Shown: positions 45,639 to 53,561, numbered from the stretch's first letter. The stretch is 64,000 nt of DNA from Dehalococcoidia bacterium (GCA_020850615.1 JADZEI010000018.1:124001-188000); one strand, 5' to 3'. The notes: generated by a model not told the origin, from the sequence alone. Numbers and translations are program-made.

Positions 45639-45923
45639 TTACCCTGGTACGAGCCCGGATTCCCCGAGCATCTCACGCAGTTCCGCAATCGAAACGTCAG
45701 CCGGCGGGATGATGCAGTCCGACGGCACGAGGCGGTCCGCCTCCACCGGCTGCCCGGTGCTCCGCACGAGCTCGACCATCTGCGCCAGGTGGTGCCGGAA
45801 GCCGTCGTCGTCCCCATCGTCCTGCAGGTCGGCGTCGAGCGCGCCGTCGAGCTCGTTCAGGCGGTCCACCACGTCGTCGCCGACTTCGAACTGGCCTTCG
45901 CCCATGATCCGGACAATCATCAC
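45639..45923 (-). CDS. pspAA: PspA-associated protein PspAA
   Basis: A 94-residue protein with the PspAA signature: MIVRIMGEGQFEV, the DRLNELDGALDADL helix, and the end DCIIPPADVSIAELREML with GLVPG. PspAA is known next to PspA in actinobacteria, Chloroflexota and archaea. It overlaps the 67-residue ORF upstream by ATGA and directly precedes the zinc-ribbon gene. Confidence 0.85.
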   Translation of the reverse strand: MMIVRIMGEGQFEVGDDVVDRLNELDGALDADLQDDGDDDGFRHHLAQMVELVRSTGQPVEADRLVPSDCIIPPADVSIAELREMLGESGLVPG

Positions 45924-46123
45924 TCCACCTCCCGGCGAATCGGCACGGCCGCCCGCCGCCCGTGTTCACCCAGCACCCTGCTCAGCAGGTAGCGAATGAC
46001 CTCGGCGCGGTCGGCGCTGCCCTTGCGCTGCGCGACCGCCAGGTCCCGCTGGAGCGCGGTCGCGAGCCGGGCGGGGCGCCCTTCGATCGCGTACTCCCCG
46101 AACTCCGTCGATACGTACGTCAC
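45920..46123 (-). CDS. 67-residue hypothetical protein between pspA and pspAA
   Basis: It starts inside the pspA stop (ATGA at 46120-46123) and ends inside the pspAA start (ATGA), so it is almost surely translated. Mixed alpha/beta composition (YAIEGRPARLATALQRDLAV, EVIRYLLSRVLGEHGRR). It recalls ribbon-helix-helix or small adaptor proteins, but I recognise no family. Confidence 0.6.
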   Translation of the reverse strand: MTYVSTEFGEYAIEGRPARLATALQRDLAVAQRKGSADRAEVIRYLLSRVLGEHGRRAAVPIRREVE

Positions 46124-46848
46124 CGCGGCGCCTCCAGCTGGGGCGGCGCGGGCGCGGGATCGAGCTGGCGGCGCAGCTCTTCGAGCTCCAGCTCGACCGA
46201 ATACTGCGAGCCGAGCGCATCGAGCTCCCGGTCGAGCGCGGTCCCGCCGCCGAGGTTGTCGTCGAGCACGCCGCTGGCGATGAGCTCGCTGATCGCGTCG
46301 CCCTTGGCCCGGAGCTGGGCAGTCTTGTCCTCGGCGCGCTGGATCGAAGCGCCGACGTCACTCATCTCCTCCGAGAGGCCGGTGAGCGATTCGTTGATCC
46401 GTACGGTCGCCTTCGCGGCGCTGTACTGGGCCTTCACCACCTCCTTGCGGGTGCGGAAGGCGTCGACCTTCGCCTGGAGGCGCTGCTCGGCCTGGACAAG
46501 GCGGTCCTGCTCGCCCTGGAGCTGAGCCACCTGCGCATCGAAGTCGGCCACCTGGGTGACGGCAGACTGCTTCCGTTCGAGCGCAAGCCGGGCGAGGTCC
46601 TCGCGGCCGGCGACCATCGCCTGGCGGGCCTGGCCGTCGAACTTCGCGAGCTGTGCGCGCTGCTCGTCCGCCTGGAGCTGGAGGCGGCGCTTGGCGGCGG
46701 TCACTTCCACCACGCCGCGCTTCACGTCACGGAGCATGTCGAGCTGCTTCTCGTAGCTGAGGTCGAGCATCTCGCGCGGGTCTTCGGCCGCGTCGAGCGC
46801 CTTGTTGGCTTTCGCCTCGAGGATGGTCTTGAGTCGCTTCAACACCAT
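46120..46848 (-). CDS. pspA: PspA/IM30 family membrane-stress protein
   Basis: A 242-residue coiled-coil protein of the PspA/Vipp1 ESCRT-III superfamily. It begins MVLKRLKTILEAKANKALDA with an amphipathic helix, then LDLSYEKQLDMLRDVKRGV and long Gln/Glu/Arg heptads. It coats damaged membranes. ATG 46848 has a weak SD (AAAGGG). It is translationally coupled to the 67-residue ORF and pspAA, and lies 74 nt after terC in the same direction. Confidence 0.92.
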   Translation of the reverse strand: MVLKRLKTILEAKANKALDAAEDPREMLDLSYEKQLDMLRDVKRGVVEVTAAKRRLQLQADEQRAQLAKFDGQARQAMVAGREDLARLALERKQSAVTQVADFDAQVAQLQGEQDRLVQAEQRLQAKVDAFRTRKEVVKAQYSAAKATVRINESLTGLSEEMSDVGASIQRAEDKTAQLRAKGDAISELIASGVLDDNLGGGTALDRELDALGSQYSVELELEELRRQLDPAPAPPQLEAPR

Positions 46849-46922
46849 GGCTGTCCCTTTCTTGCTGGTCGTTCGGAGGAGGAGCTGGCCGGGCGGCGGG
46901 GGACCGCCCGGCCACAGCGGCG

Positions 46923-47894
46923 CTACTGCCCCCCGGCGGGTTCGGGTTCCGCCGGGCGCGCCTCCACATCGTGGGCCGGGGGTGGGTTCCGCCGGGCCTT
47001 GAGGATGGACGCGAGAATCGCGACCGTAAGGATGACCGTGATGACGCCGAGGCTGAGCAGCGACGGCACCTTGTACACGTCCACCAGGAGCATCTTCGAA
47101 CCGACGAAGACCAGGATGGCCGCCAGCGCCGGCTTCAGGTAGGCCAGCCCGGCCAGGTAGCCCGAGAGCACGAAGTAGAGCGCCCGCAGGCCGAGGATGG
47201 CGAAGACGTTCGAGGTGAAGACGATGAACGGGTCGTCGGTGACTGCGTAGATCGCGGGGATGCTGTCCACCGCGAACACGAGGTCCGTGCTTTCGATGAG
47301 CAGGAGCACCAGGAAGAGCGGCGTCGCGTAGAGGATGCCCTCCTTGCGCGCGAAGAAGCGCTGGCCTTCGTACCCGGAGGTGACGGGCCAGAACCGCCGC
47401 GCCACGCGGACCAGCCGGTTTTTCTCCAGCGACGGCGCCTCTTCGTGGCTGCGCAGGAACTTGAGCCCCGTGAAGATCAGGAACGCGCCGAAGATGTAGA
47501 TGACCCAGTGCAGCGTGCCGAGCAGGAACCCGGCCGCGCCGATGAGCACCGCGCGCATGATCAGCGCGCCGAGGATGCCCCAGAACAGCACCCGGTGCTG
47601 GTACTGCGGCGGCACTGAAAAGGTCGAGAAGATCAGCAGGAAGATGAAGACGTTGTCGACGCTGAGCGACTTCTCGATCAGGTAGCCGGTCGTCCATTCG
47701 ATGCCGCGGTCCGTCCCCTGGATCAGGTAGACGCCGATGTTGAAGACGATAGCCAGGCCGATCCAGACGGCGCTCCAGGCGAGCGCCTCCTTACGGTGCA
47801 CTTCATGGGCGTTGCGGTGGAATACCCCGAGGTCGACGGCGAGCATGGCGAGTACGAACGCCAGGAACGCCGCCCAGGGCAGCAATTCGAGCAT
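46923..47894 (-). CDS. TerC/Alx family membrane protein
   Basis: A 323-residue integral membrane protein with about nine TMs. Family acidic motifs in TMs: EKSLSVDNVFIFLLIF and IESTDLVFAVDSIPA. TerC family members (Alx, MeeF/MeeY) export manganese or supply metal to secreted enzymes. It sits in an operon behind a yybP-ykoY manganese riboswitch, the classical context for this family. SD GGAG, 10 nt before ATG 47894. Confidence 0.93.
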   Translation of the reverse strand: MLELLPWAAFLAFVLAMLAVDLGVFHRNAHEVHRKEALAWSAVWIGLAIVFNIGVYLIQGTDRGIEWTTGYLIEKSLSVDNVFIFLLIFSTFSVPPQYQHRVLFWGILGALIMRAVLIGAAGFLLGTLHWVIYIFGAFLIFTGLKFLRSHEEAPSLEKNRLVRVARRFWPVTSGYEGQRFFARKEGILYATPLFLVLLLIESTDLVFAVDSIPAIYAVTDDPFIVFTSNVFAILGLRALYFVLSGYLAGLAYLKPALAAILVFVGSKMLLVDVYKVPSLLSLGVITVILTVAILASILKARRNPPPAHDVEARPAEPEPAGGQ

Positions 47895-47937
47895 CAGGTG
47901 TTTCTCCGGTGGGCAGTAACAGGAGTTGGATGGTGGT

Positions 47938-47967
47938 GGGGCGCGAGGAAGGAGCTACGCGCGCCCC
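47938..47967 (-). other. Intra-operon 8-bp hairpin before terC
   Basis: GGGGCGCG (47938-47945) and CGCGCCCC (47960-47967) with a 14-nt loop, between the 69-residue ORF and terC. There is no U-tract, so it may be an RNA processing or stability site. Confidence 0.35.
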
Positions 47968-47979
47968 GGCAACGCGCGG

Positions 47980-48189
47980 CTAGTCGAAGGACCAGTCGTC
48001 GTCGCGGTTGCGGCGGCGGTCGCTCTCCTGGCGTCCATCGCGGCGGTCGTCACGCCGGTCATCGTCATCGTCGCCATCCCCAATGGCGCTGACGACGCGG
48101 CTCAGGAGGCCGCGGAGCCCACGCGGGCGTTCGCCCTCGCGGCCCTGGCGGCCGTCGCGGTCGCCGAGATCGAACAACTCGTCGAGCAT
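47980..48189 (-). CDS. 69-residue highly charged protein, first gene of the riboswitch-controlled operon
   Basis: ATG 48189 follows a strong SD (GAGGAGGTG) by 7 nt. It begins MLDELFDLGDRDGRQGRE, has a short amphipathic segment (GLRGLLSRVVSAIG), and ends in alternating Asp/Arg runs and DDDWSFD. Asp clusters could bind divalent metal, but that is conjecture. Its start resembles that of the zinc-ribbon protein ending the operon. It would be the first product released when the riboswitch is on. Confidence 0.65.
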   Translation of the reverse strand: MLDELFDLGDRDGRQGREGERPRGLRGLLSRVVSAIGDGDDDDDRRDDRRDGRQESDRRRNRDDDWSFD

Positions 48190-48252
48190 GAAAAAACACC
48201 TCCTCGCGGACCCGGTCCAAAAGAGACATACCGGCCGCATCCAAACGGATGT

Positions 48253-48363
48253 GCCGAAGTCTCACCGGGCGAGAAGGTGTCTCGCTCCCACTGCCGGCGC
48301 GGAAACGCGCGTATTGACGGCAACGGGCCACCCCGGGGGCGGGGCGTCGGTTACTCCCCCCGA
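48253..48363 (-). promoter_or_regulatory. yybP-ykoY manganese riboswitch
   Basis: On the minus strand the aptamer reads TCGGGG, then GGAGTAA (L1), a GC-rich P2, CCGTCAATACG, a CGCG/CGCG hairpin, CCGGC, a GCGAGA/TCTCGC hairpin, then GGTGAGA (L3) and CTTCGG closing P1 with TCGGGG. These are the conserved L1, CGUCAAU, CCGG and L3 elements in the correct order. CACCTTCTC within it (forward 48271-48279) can pair over 9 positions with the SD GAGGAGGTG (forward 48197-48205) of the first gene. Mn2+-stabilised folding would hold that segment in the aptamer and free the SD, so the switch is probably ON with Mn2+. Confidence 0.87.
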
Positions 48364-48374
48364 ACTGTTACGAA

Positions 48375-48402
48375 CGTATACGAGCCTCCGAACGCCTGTC
48401 AA
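48375..48402 (-). promoter_or_regulatory. Promoter of the riboswitch-TerC-PspA operon
   Basis: On the minus strand, TTGACA (forward 48397-48402), 16 nt, TATACG (forward 48375-48380). Transcription would start near 48368, just before P1 of the riboswitch. CGTATACG at the -10 is an 8-bp palindrome. Confidence 0.7.
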
Positions 48403-48486
48403 TGGGGAGCTCCCCGCCCAGCTCCACCCCTCCGCACGGGCGAAAGCCCAAGGGCGAAGCGCGAACACCGCAGCTATACTCCGCCC

Positions 48487-48792
48487 GTGCCGCTCTGGGT
48501 CGCCTACCTCACCTTCAAGCCCGGGACCAGCGTCCTCCAGGGGCTCGCCGCCTTCGAACGCAGGAAGACCTTCGCGCACCCGCCGCGCGCCACGGTCCTC
48601 GGCGAGTACTGGGTGAACGCGCCGGAGGGCATGCCCCAGGTGGTGGTCGCATGGGAATCGGACGACGAAGCAGCTGGCGACTACTACGAAGCCGCCTGGG
48701 GCGACCTCTTCGATGTGGTCATCGCCCGCGCTACCGAGCCGGTGAGCGAGTTGCCCGCGGGCCTGCCGCCCGGTCTCGCGAACCGGGGGTAG
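48487..48792 (+). CDS. Small alpha/beta-barrel protein, DUF3303-like
   Basis: A 101-residue protein starting with GTG (PLWVAYLTFKPG), with HPPRATVLGEYWVNAPEG and VVVAWESDDEAAGDYYEAAW. The pattern suggests a single ferredoxin-like barrel fold. TATACT (48475-48480) six nt before GTG marks a leaderless start; the region upstream is the divergent riboswitch leader. Function unknown. Confidence 0.6.
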   Translation: MPLWVAYLTFKPGTSVLQGLAAFERRKTFAHPPRATVLGEYWVNAPEGMPQVVVAWESDDEAAGDYYEAAWGDLFDVVIARATEPVSELPAGLPPGLANRG

Positions 48793-48845
48793 CCGCCGCA
48801 CACCGCGTTTTGCGCCCCATGCGGGGCTGCCCTACCATTTCGGCA

Positions 48846-48890
48846 ATGGCGCCTGCCAGCACCCCCGCACGACGGTCGCAACATGAGTGA
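48846..48890 (+). CDS. Possible leaderless 14-residue leader peptide
   Basis: ATG 48846 lies 7 nt after TACCAT (48833-48838). The 14-codon ORF (MAPASTPARRSQHE) ends at TGA 48888-48890, eight nt inside the next gene, whose ATG is at 48883. The downstream gene has no SD, so re-initiation by ribosomes leaving this ORF could start it. Conservation would be needed to prove it. Confidence 0.4.
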   Translation: MAPASTPARRSQHE

Positions 48891-49326
48891 CGAATTCGGC
48901 GTCGACCTCGACGAGGTACGGAAGGTCATCGACGCGGCGGACGTCCTGGTGGTCCGTTTCCACCTGATCAAGGACCGCCTCCTGGTCGACTTCCGCACCC
49001 GCGAAGGCAGCGGCCCGTTCATGGCGCTCGTCCCCCGCGCAGAATCGGTCGAGGAGCGGTTCCGCTCGATCAAGAAGCTCCGGCCGGAGTTCCCCTTCCC
49101 GGAAAAGGTGATGTCCTTCGCGTGGCCGCGCTCGACGCCCGTGCTGCTCGCCAGCGGCATCTGGGAACACCTCGTCACGCGCATGACGGGCGCAGGCGGG
49201 CCCGAAGCGGCCGAGCTCTGCCGCGTGCTCGTCGAGCAGATGATCGCCGAGGAGCGCAAGGAAGTGCTCGGGGCGATCCGCGGCGCCGAGCACTATCAGA
49301 CGCTCTGGGAACGTCAGCGGGCGTGA
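48883..49326 (+). CDS. Hypothetical 147-residue protein
   Basis: A soluble mixed protein: VRKVIDAADVLVVRFHLIKD, LVDFRTREGSGPFMALVPR, FAWPRSTPVLLASGIWEHL. It is found in an apparent operon with threonine aldolase (GTGA overlap at 49323-49326). No SD; expression may depend on the short ORF overlapping its start. I recognise no named family. Confidence 0.7.
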   Translation: MSDEFGVDLDEVRKVIDAADVLVVRFHLIKDRLLVDFRTREGSGPFMALVPRAESVEERFRSIKKLRPEFPFPEKVMSFAWPRSTPVLLASGIWEHLVTRMTGAGGPEAAELCRVLVEQMIAEERKEVLGAIRGAEHYQTLWERQRA

Positions 49327-50360
49327 CCGCCGTGATCGACCTTCGCAGCGACACCGTGAGCAAGCCCACGCCCGCCATGCGCCGCGCCATGGCCGAGGCG
49401 GAGGTCGGCGACGACGTCTTCGGCGACGACCCCACCGTCAACCGCCTCGAACAGATGGCCGCCGAGCGGATGGGCAAGGAAGCCGCGGTGTTCGTGCCCA
49501 GCGGCACCATGGCCAACCTCATCGCCCTGCTCGTGAACACCCGGCCCGGCGACGAAGTCCTGCTCGGCGACCAGTGCCACATCTTCAACTACGAGGGCGC
49601 CGGCAGCGCCCGCATCGCGAACGTGCAGGTCCACGCGCTGGCGAATGGCGCCACGGGCGGGCTGGACCCCGCGGCCGTGGAAAGCGCCGTCCGCGGCCCG
49701 AACATCCATACGCCGGTAGACTCGCTCCTCTGCCTCGAAAACACGCACAACCGCTGCGGCGGCGCAGTTCTGCCCTTGCGCGAAATGGACGCACTCACGG
49801 CGGTCGCGCGGCGGCACGGCATGCGCGTCCACCTCGATGGCGCGCGCATCTTCAACGCCGCCGTCGCGCTCGAAACCGAGCCGGCTCGCATCGCCCGCGA
49901 CTGCGACACCGTCTCGTTTTGCCTTTCGAAGGGACTCGGCTGCCCGGTGGGCTCGCTCATCTGCGGCGACCGCGCGAGCATGGAGTTGGCCCGCCGCCAC
50001 CGGAAGATGCTCGGCGGCGGCATGCGCCAGGTGGGCATCCTCGCGGCCGCCGGCCTGTACGCGCTCGAACATCACGTGGAGCGGCTCGCCGACGACCACG
50101 ACAACGCACGACGGATAGCGGATGGGCTCGCGAAGCTGGGCCCGTTCGCGGTGAACGCACCGCAGACGAACATCATCGTCGCGGACATTGTGGAGGGGAC
50201 CCTCGAGGGGTGGCTGGACGCATTGAAGGAACAGGGCGTGTTGGCGGTGCCATTTGGCCCGCAACGCCTGCGCATGGTGACACACATCAACATCAGCCGG
50301 GCGGACGCGGAGGAGACGGTGCGCCGCGTGCAGCGGGCGGCGGCGGCGCGCGCCGCATGA
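49323..50360 (+). CDS. ltaE: Low-specificity L-threonine aldolase
   Basis: A 345-residue PLP enzyme, fold type I, splitting threonine into glycine and acetaldehyde. It begins IDLRSDTVSKPTPAMRRAM, with GDDVFGDDPTVNRLE and the PLP lysine in VSFCLSKGLGCPVGS; GGGMRQVGILAAAG is also typical. GTG 49323 overlaps the previous stop (GTGA) and is preferred over GTG 49332. Its stop overlaps the next start (ATGA). Confidence 0.95.
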   Translation: MTAVIDLRSDTVSKPTPAMRRAMAEAEVGDDVFGDDPTVNRLEQMAAERMGKEAAVFVPSGTMANLIALLVNTRPGDEVLLGDQCHIFNYEGAGSARIANVQVHALANGATGGLDPAAVESAVRGPNIHTPVDSLLCLENTHNRCGGAVLPLREMDALTAVARRHGMRVHLDGARIFNAAVALETEPARIARDCDTVSFCLSKGLGCPVGSLICGDRASMELARRHRKMLGGGMRQVGILAAAGLYALEHHVERLADDHDNARRIADGLAKLGPFAVNAPQTNIIVADIVEGTLEGWLDALKEQGVLAVPFGPQRLRMVTHINISRADAEETVRRVQRAAAARAA

Positions 50361-51103
50361 TCCGCGCGCGCCTGGCCGTGGCCGGTATCGCCGCGCTCGG
50401 GCTCCTCGCTGCCGCCTGCGGCGACGACTCGCACGGGCCGACCGCCCGCGTCTTCGAAGCGGCGCCGTGGAACGGCCCCGAGACGTACGAGTACCAGCTC
50501 AGCGTGCGCGGCGACGAGGATGCGGGCCGCTGCACCCTGAAGACCGAGCCGGAGGTCGAGCCGGGCCGCACGAAGCTCAGCCGCCTCTGCAGCGAAGACG
50601 AGTACCGCGACGACGGCGAGGTCATCGTCGACAGCACGACGCTCCAGCCGTTCAGCGCGCAGCGCACCTTCATCGACGGCGAGAAGGACCGCACGACGGT
50701 GTACGTCACGACGTACCGGGATACCGACGTCCTCTTCGAGGCCGACGTCAACGGCAAGACGAGCGAGACCACGCGCGAACTGCCCGAACCGACCGAGGAA
50801 TCGCCCGAGCCGGTCTGGCACGACGACGAGTCCCTGCTCTGGCTGGTGCGCGGCGTGCCGCTCCGCGCCGGCTTCACGGGCACCTATGCGCACGTCATCA
50901 ACGCCGGCCAGCCGCGCGTGCTCACCGTCGACATCGAGGTCGATGAGCCCGAGACCGTCGAGTACGAAGGCGGCGAAGCGGAGGCCTGGAAGGTCACGGT
51001 GAAACGGGAGAAATCGACCTACCGCGTGTGGGTGGAGACCGCAGCTCCCCACCGCGTGCTGCGCGCCCAGATCGAGTCTGTGACCTACACCCTCATACCG
51101 TGA
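50357..51103 (+). CDS. Lipoprotein of unknown function
   Basis: A 248-residue protein with signal peptide and lipobox (LGLLAAACGDD), then an all-beta domain (ETYEYQLSVRGDEDAGRC, DTDVLFEADVNGK, YRVWVETAAPHRVLRAQIES). The order of strands recalls DUF3108 lipocalin-like proteins. It overlaps the aldolase gene by ATGA, so it is the third gene of that operon. Function unknown. Confidence 0.75.
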   Translation: MIRARLAVAGIAALGLLAAACGDDSHGPTARVFEAAPWNGPETYEYQLSVRGDEDAGRCTLKTEPEVEPGRTKLSRLCSEDEYRDDGEVIVDSTTLQPFSAQRTFIDGEKDRTTVYVTTYRDTDVLFEADVNGKTSETTRELPEPTEESPEPVWHDDESLLWLVRGVPLRAGFTGTYAHVINAGQPRVLTVDIEVDEPETVEYEGGEAEAWKVTVKREKSTYRVWVETAAPHRVLRAQIESVTYTLIP

Positions 51104-51413
51104 GCCGGCTCCAGTTACCGTGCCCTGCCACAAACCGCAATGCCCCCGCGGCTGTCGGGGCTCGGCCGGCCGCGTGTTCGAAAACACCAGTTTCGACGTC
51201 GGACTCCGGTGTCCGGAATCGCGTTCGATAGCCGCGTATCACGGCCGGGTAGGGCTAAACCAAGCACGAAGTCGACGATAAGTGGCGCGAGCAACACCCG
51301 CGCGAGAAGTTCACATGCTTATGTCAGAGGCGGGCGTTTTTCACTTGACACCACCTTTCCCCATCACGAAGATGCTCCAACGCCCACTCTCCCCTGGAGT
51401 CCAGTAGCCCCCT
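51104..51413 (+). other. 310-nt intergenic region with a probable promoter
   Basis: No gene seen. GCCCCCG/CGGGGC (51142-51161) forms a hairpin after the lipoprotein gene. TTGACA (51345-51350), 17 nt, GAAGAT (51368-51373) is the likely promoter of the downstream regulator. ACATGCTTATGT followed by GCGGGCGTTTTT (to 51340) could end a short RNA. The rest has no recognisable structure. Confidence 0.4.
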
Positions 51414-52088
51414 ATGTCATCTGTTTTCGTCATTAGCCGGGAACCCCGCATGCGAAGCACGGTGACCGAATACCTGCGCGACCGGGGGTATGACACCGCC
51501 ACCGCAGCCAACTACGACGAGGCCATGGAGCTCCTCCCCGACGACCGCTTCGATGCTCTCGTCGTCGATGTCCAGGGCGTCCCCAGGGGCGAAGACGGGG
51601 CTACCTTCACCAACTACAACCAGTGGCTCTCCGCCGCCTACGGCCACCGCGCGCCCGTCCTGGTCTACCTGCTCCACAAGGGCGCCCGCCGGCCGCACTT
51701 CAAGGTCGAAGGCGTCGTCATCAAGAAGCCGTTCCCCATCGAAGCGCTCGGCGAGGCCCTGCGCGAGCGGCTCGGCCACCCCCGCAAGGAAGGCCAGGGC
51801 CCGGGGCTCGACCTCGACCTGACGACCAACACGCTGCGCAGCCAGCTCGGCGAAACGCACCTGACGAACATCGAGGCCACGCTCCTCGCCTACCTCATGG
51901 AGCACGAAGGCGAGATCCTCCATCCCCACAACCTCCTCGTGGACGTCTGGCAGTACCACGATTCGGCCGGCGCCAGCACGCTCGTCCGCGCGCACGTGAG
52001 CAACCTCCGCCGCAAGCTGCGCGAGGTCCACGGCTCCGCCGACCAGATCCAGACAATCCGGGGCAAGGGCTACCGCTTCACCGCCTGA
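51414..52088 (+). CDS. Orphan OmpR-type response regulator
   Basis: A 224-residue protein: a divergent REC domain (VFVISREPRMRSTVTEYLRD, acceptor-like Asp in ALVVDVQG, Lys in VIKKPF) and a C-terminal OmpR/PhoB winged helix (LGETHLTNIEATLLAYLMEH, VRAHVSNLRRKLRE, IQTIRGKGYRF). The usual acidic pair after strand 1 is replaced by SREP, so phosphorylation may be lost. No kinase is next to it. SD GGAG. Confidence 0.85.
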   Translation: MSSVFVISREPRMRSTVTEYLRDRGYDTATAANYDEAMELLPDDRFDALVVDVQGVPRGEDGATFTNYNQWLSAAYGHRAPVLVYLLHKGARRPHFKVEGVVIKKPFPIEALGEALRERLGHPRKEGQGPGLDLDLTTNTLRSQLGETHLTNIEATLLAYLMEHEGEILHPHNLLVDVWQYHDSAGASTLVRAHVSNLRRKLREVHGSADQIQTIRGKGYRFTA

Positions 52089-52108
52089 TTCCTCTGGCAC
52101 CGCGGCGC

Positions 52109-52669
52109 TCAGATGCTGTAGTGGTCCGGCGCACCGCTCGCGAGCATGCCCTCGAGCAGCGGCAGCGCCTCGCGGATGCCTGTGACGCGATGCACGTTCG
52201 GCCCTTCGAGCCACCGGTTTCGCCCCCAGTCCACCAGGAACACCGCCTGCACCAGCTCCGAAAGCCACTGGGCCGTGAATGGGTCATCCTCGAAGTGCGC
52301 GACCGCGCCGAGCTCGAGGATCTTCCGCGCCTTGAACTGGGCGGATGTCTCGCCCCAGTGCGGGCGCAGGTGCACCTCCGGGACGAGGCCGAAGTGGCGC
52401 CGGAACCACGCCTCGGTCATCGGCCGGGCCGCTTCGCCGCGGGCGCTCATCACCTTGCAGTCGAACCGCCCGGCGAACGCGCGAAACCCATCCACAGCGC
52501 CAGGCATCGGCCGCCGGAGGGCGTACCGCCAGCGCTCGCTCACCCAGAGCAGGTTGCGCGTCCCCTGCGCGTCCCGGCGCTTGTGGCGGCCGCTCCCGGG
52601 ATTGATCCCGAACGGCGGCCGGCAGAGCACCCCGTCCATGTCGAAGGTCAGCACCGGCCGGTCGGACAT
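52109..52669 (-). CDS. HAD-superfamily-like hydrolase
   Basis: A 186-residue protein with motif I LTFDMDGVLC, a KVMSARGEAARPM segment at motif II, and VAHFEDDPFTAQWL as motif IV. This resembles small HAD phosphatases. A TACGAT box (forward 52677-52682) seven nt before ATG 52669 marks a leaderless start. It is divergent from the TauE gene by 55 bp. Substrate unknown. Confidence 0.7.
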   Translation of the reverse strand: MSDRPVLTFDMDGVLCRPPFGINPGSGRHKRRDAQGTRNLLWVSERWRYALRRPMPGAVDGFRAFAGRFDCKVMSARGEAARPMTEAWFRRHFGLVPEVHLRPHWGETSAQFKARKILELGAVAHFEDDPFTAQWLSELVQAVFLVDWGRNRWLEGPNVHRVTGIREALPLLEGMLASGAPDHYSI

Positions 52670-52724
52670 GGCGACAATCGTACGTGGTAGCCCGTAGGCA
52701 GGCGAACGGCCACCGTACGCCGGG

Positions 52725-53489
52725 ATGGACGCGATCGAGGCCACCGGGCTGGCGCTGGCTGCGTTCGCCGGCGGCGCCATCAACGCCGTGGCCGGCGGCG
52801 GCTCGCTCGTCAGCTTCCCGGCGCTGATCGCGGCCGGATACCCATCCAAAGCGGCAAATGTCACGAACTCCGTGGCCCTCTGGCCAGGCTACCTCAGCGG
52901 CAACTATGCCTACCGGGCCGAGCTCCGCCCCCAGCGCCGCCGCGTCGCCGTCCTGTCGGTCCCCAGCGTCCTCGGCGCCCTGGCCGGTTCCGTCATCCTC
53001 CTCCGGACGCCGGAAACCGCCTTCGACGCGATCGTGCCGTTCCTGATCCTCTTCGCCTGCGGGCTCATGATCGTGCAGGACCGGCTCTCCCGCTGGGCGC
53101 TCTCGCGCCGCCTGGCCAGCCTCGACCCGGACGCGCGGCCGCCGGTGGTCCTGCTCGCCACCATCTTCGTGCTCGCGGTCTACGGGGCATACTTCGGGGC
53201 CGGCCTGGGCATCCTCACGCTCGCCGTCCTCGGCATCCTCCTCCCGGATGACCTGCAGCGCTCCAACGCGCTCAAGGGCGCCCTCAGCACGGTCATCAAC
53301 GCCGCGGCGGTGCTCTACTTCGTCGCCTTCGGGCCGGTGCAGTGGGCCCCAGCCGCCGTCATGGGTGTGGGCGCGATTGCGGGCGGCTACCTCGGCGTAG
53401 GCGTCGCCCGCCGCCTGGGGAAGCGGTGGCTGCGCGTCGCGGTCGTCACCTACGGCGTCGCCGTCGCGCTCATCCTCCTGGCCCGCTGA
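52725..53489 (+). CDS. TauE/SafE-family membrane transporter
   Basis: A 254-residue permease with eight TMs and the two-repeat pattern of the family: GGAINAVAGGGSLVSFPAL in the first half, YGAYFGAGLGILTLAVLGI in the second. It exports sulfite or sulfonate-type anions in known members. The ATG at 52725 follows TACGCC without an SD. Substrate cannot be told. Confidence 0.9.
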   Translation: MDAIEATGLALAAFAGGAINAVAGGGSLVSFPALIAAGYPSKAANVTNSVALWPGYLSGNYAYRAELRPQRRRVAVLSVPSVLGALAGSVILLRTPETAFDAIVPFLILFACGLMIVQDRLSRWALSRRLASLDPDARPPVVLLATIFVLAVYGAYFGAGLGILTLAVLGILLPDDLQRSNALKGALSTVINAAAVLYFVAFGPVQWAPAAVMGVGAIAGGYLGVGVARRLGKRWLRVAVVTYGVAVALILLAR

Positions 53490-53561
53490 GCGAGCTTTTG
53501 CGCGCGTGTGTAGGCGCCGGATTGTGTACGCTTACGCCACCCCCGCGCACAGGAGATTCGT

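Noticed and set aside
47926-48486. In-frame plus-strand extension upstream of the 48487 gene
   Set aside because: It would run through the minus-strand riboswitch and 69-residue ORF. The -10 box at 48475 and the GTG at 48487 give a better start.
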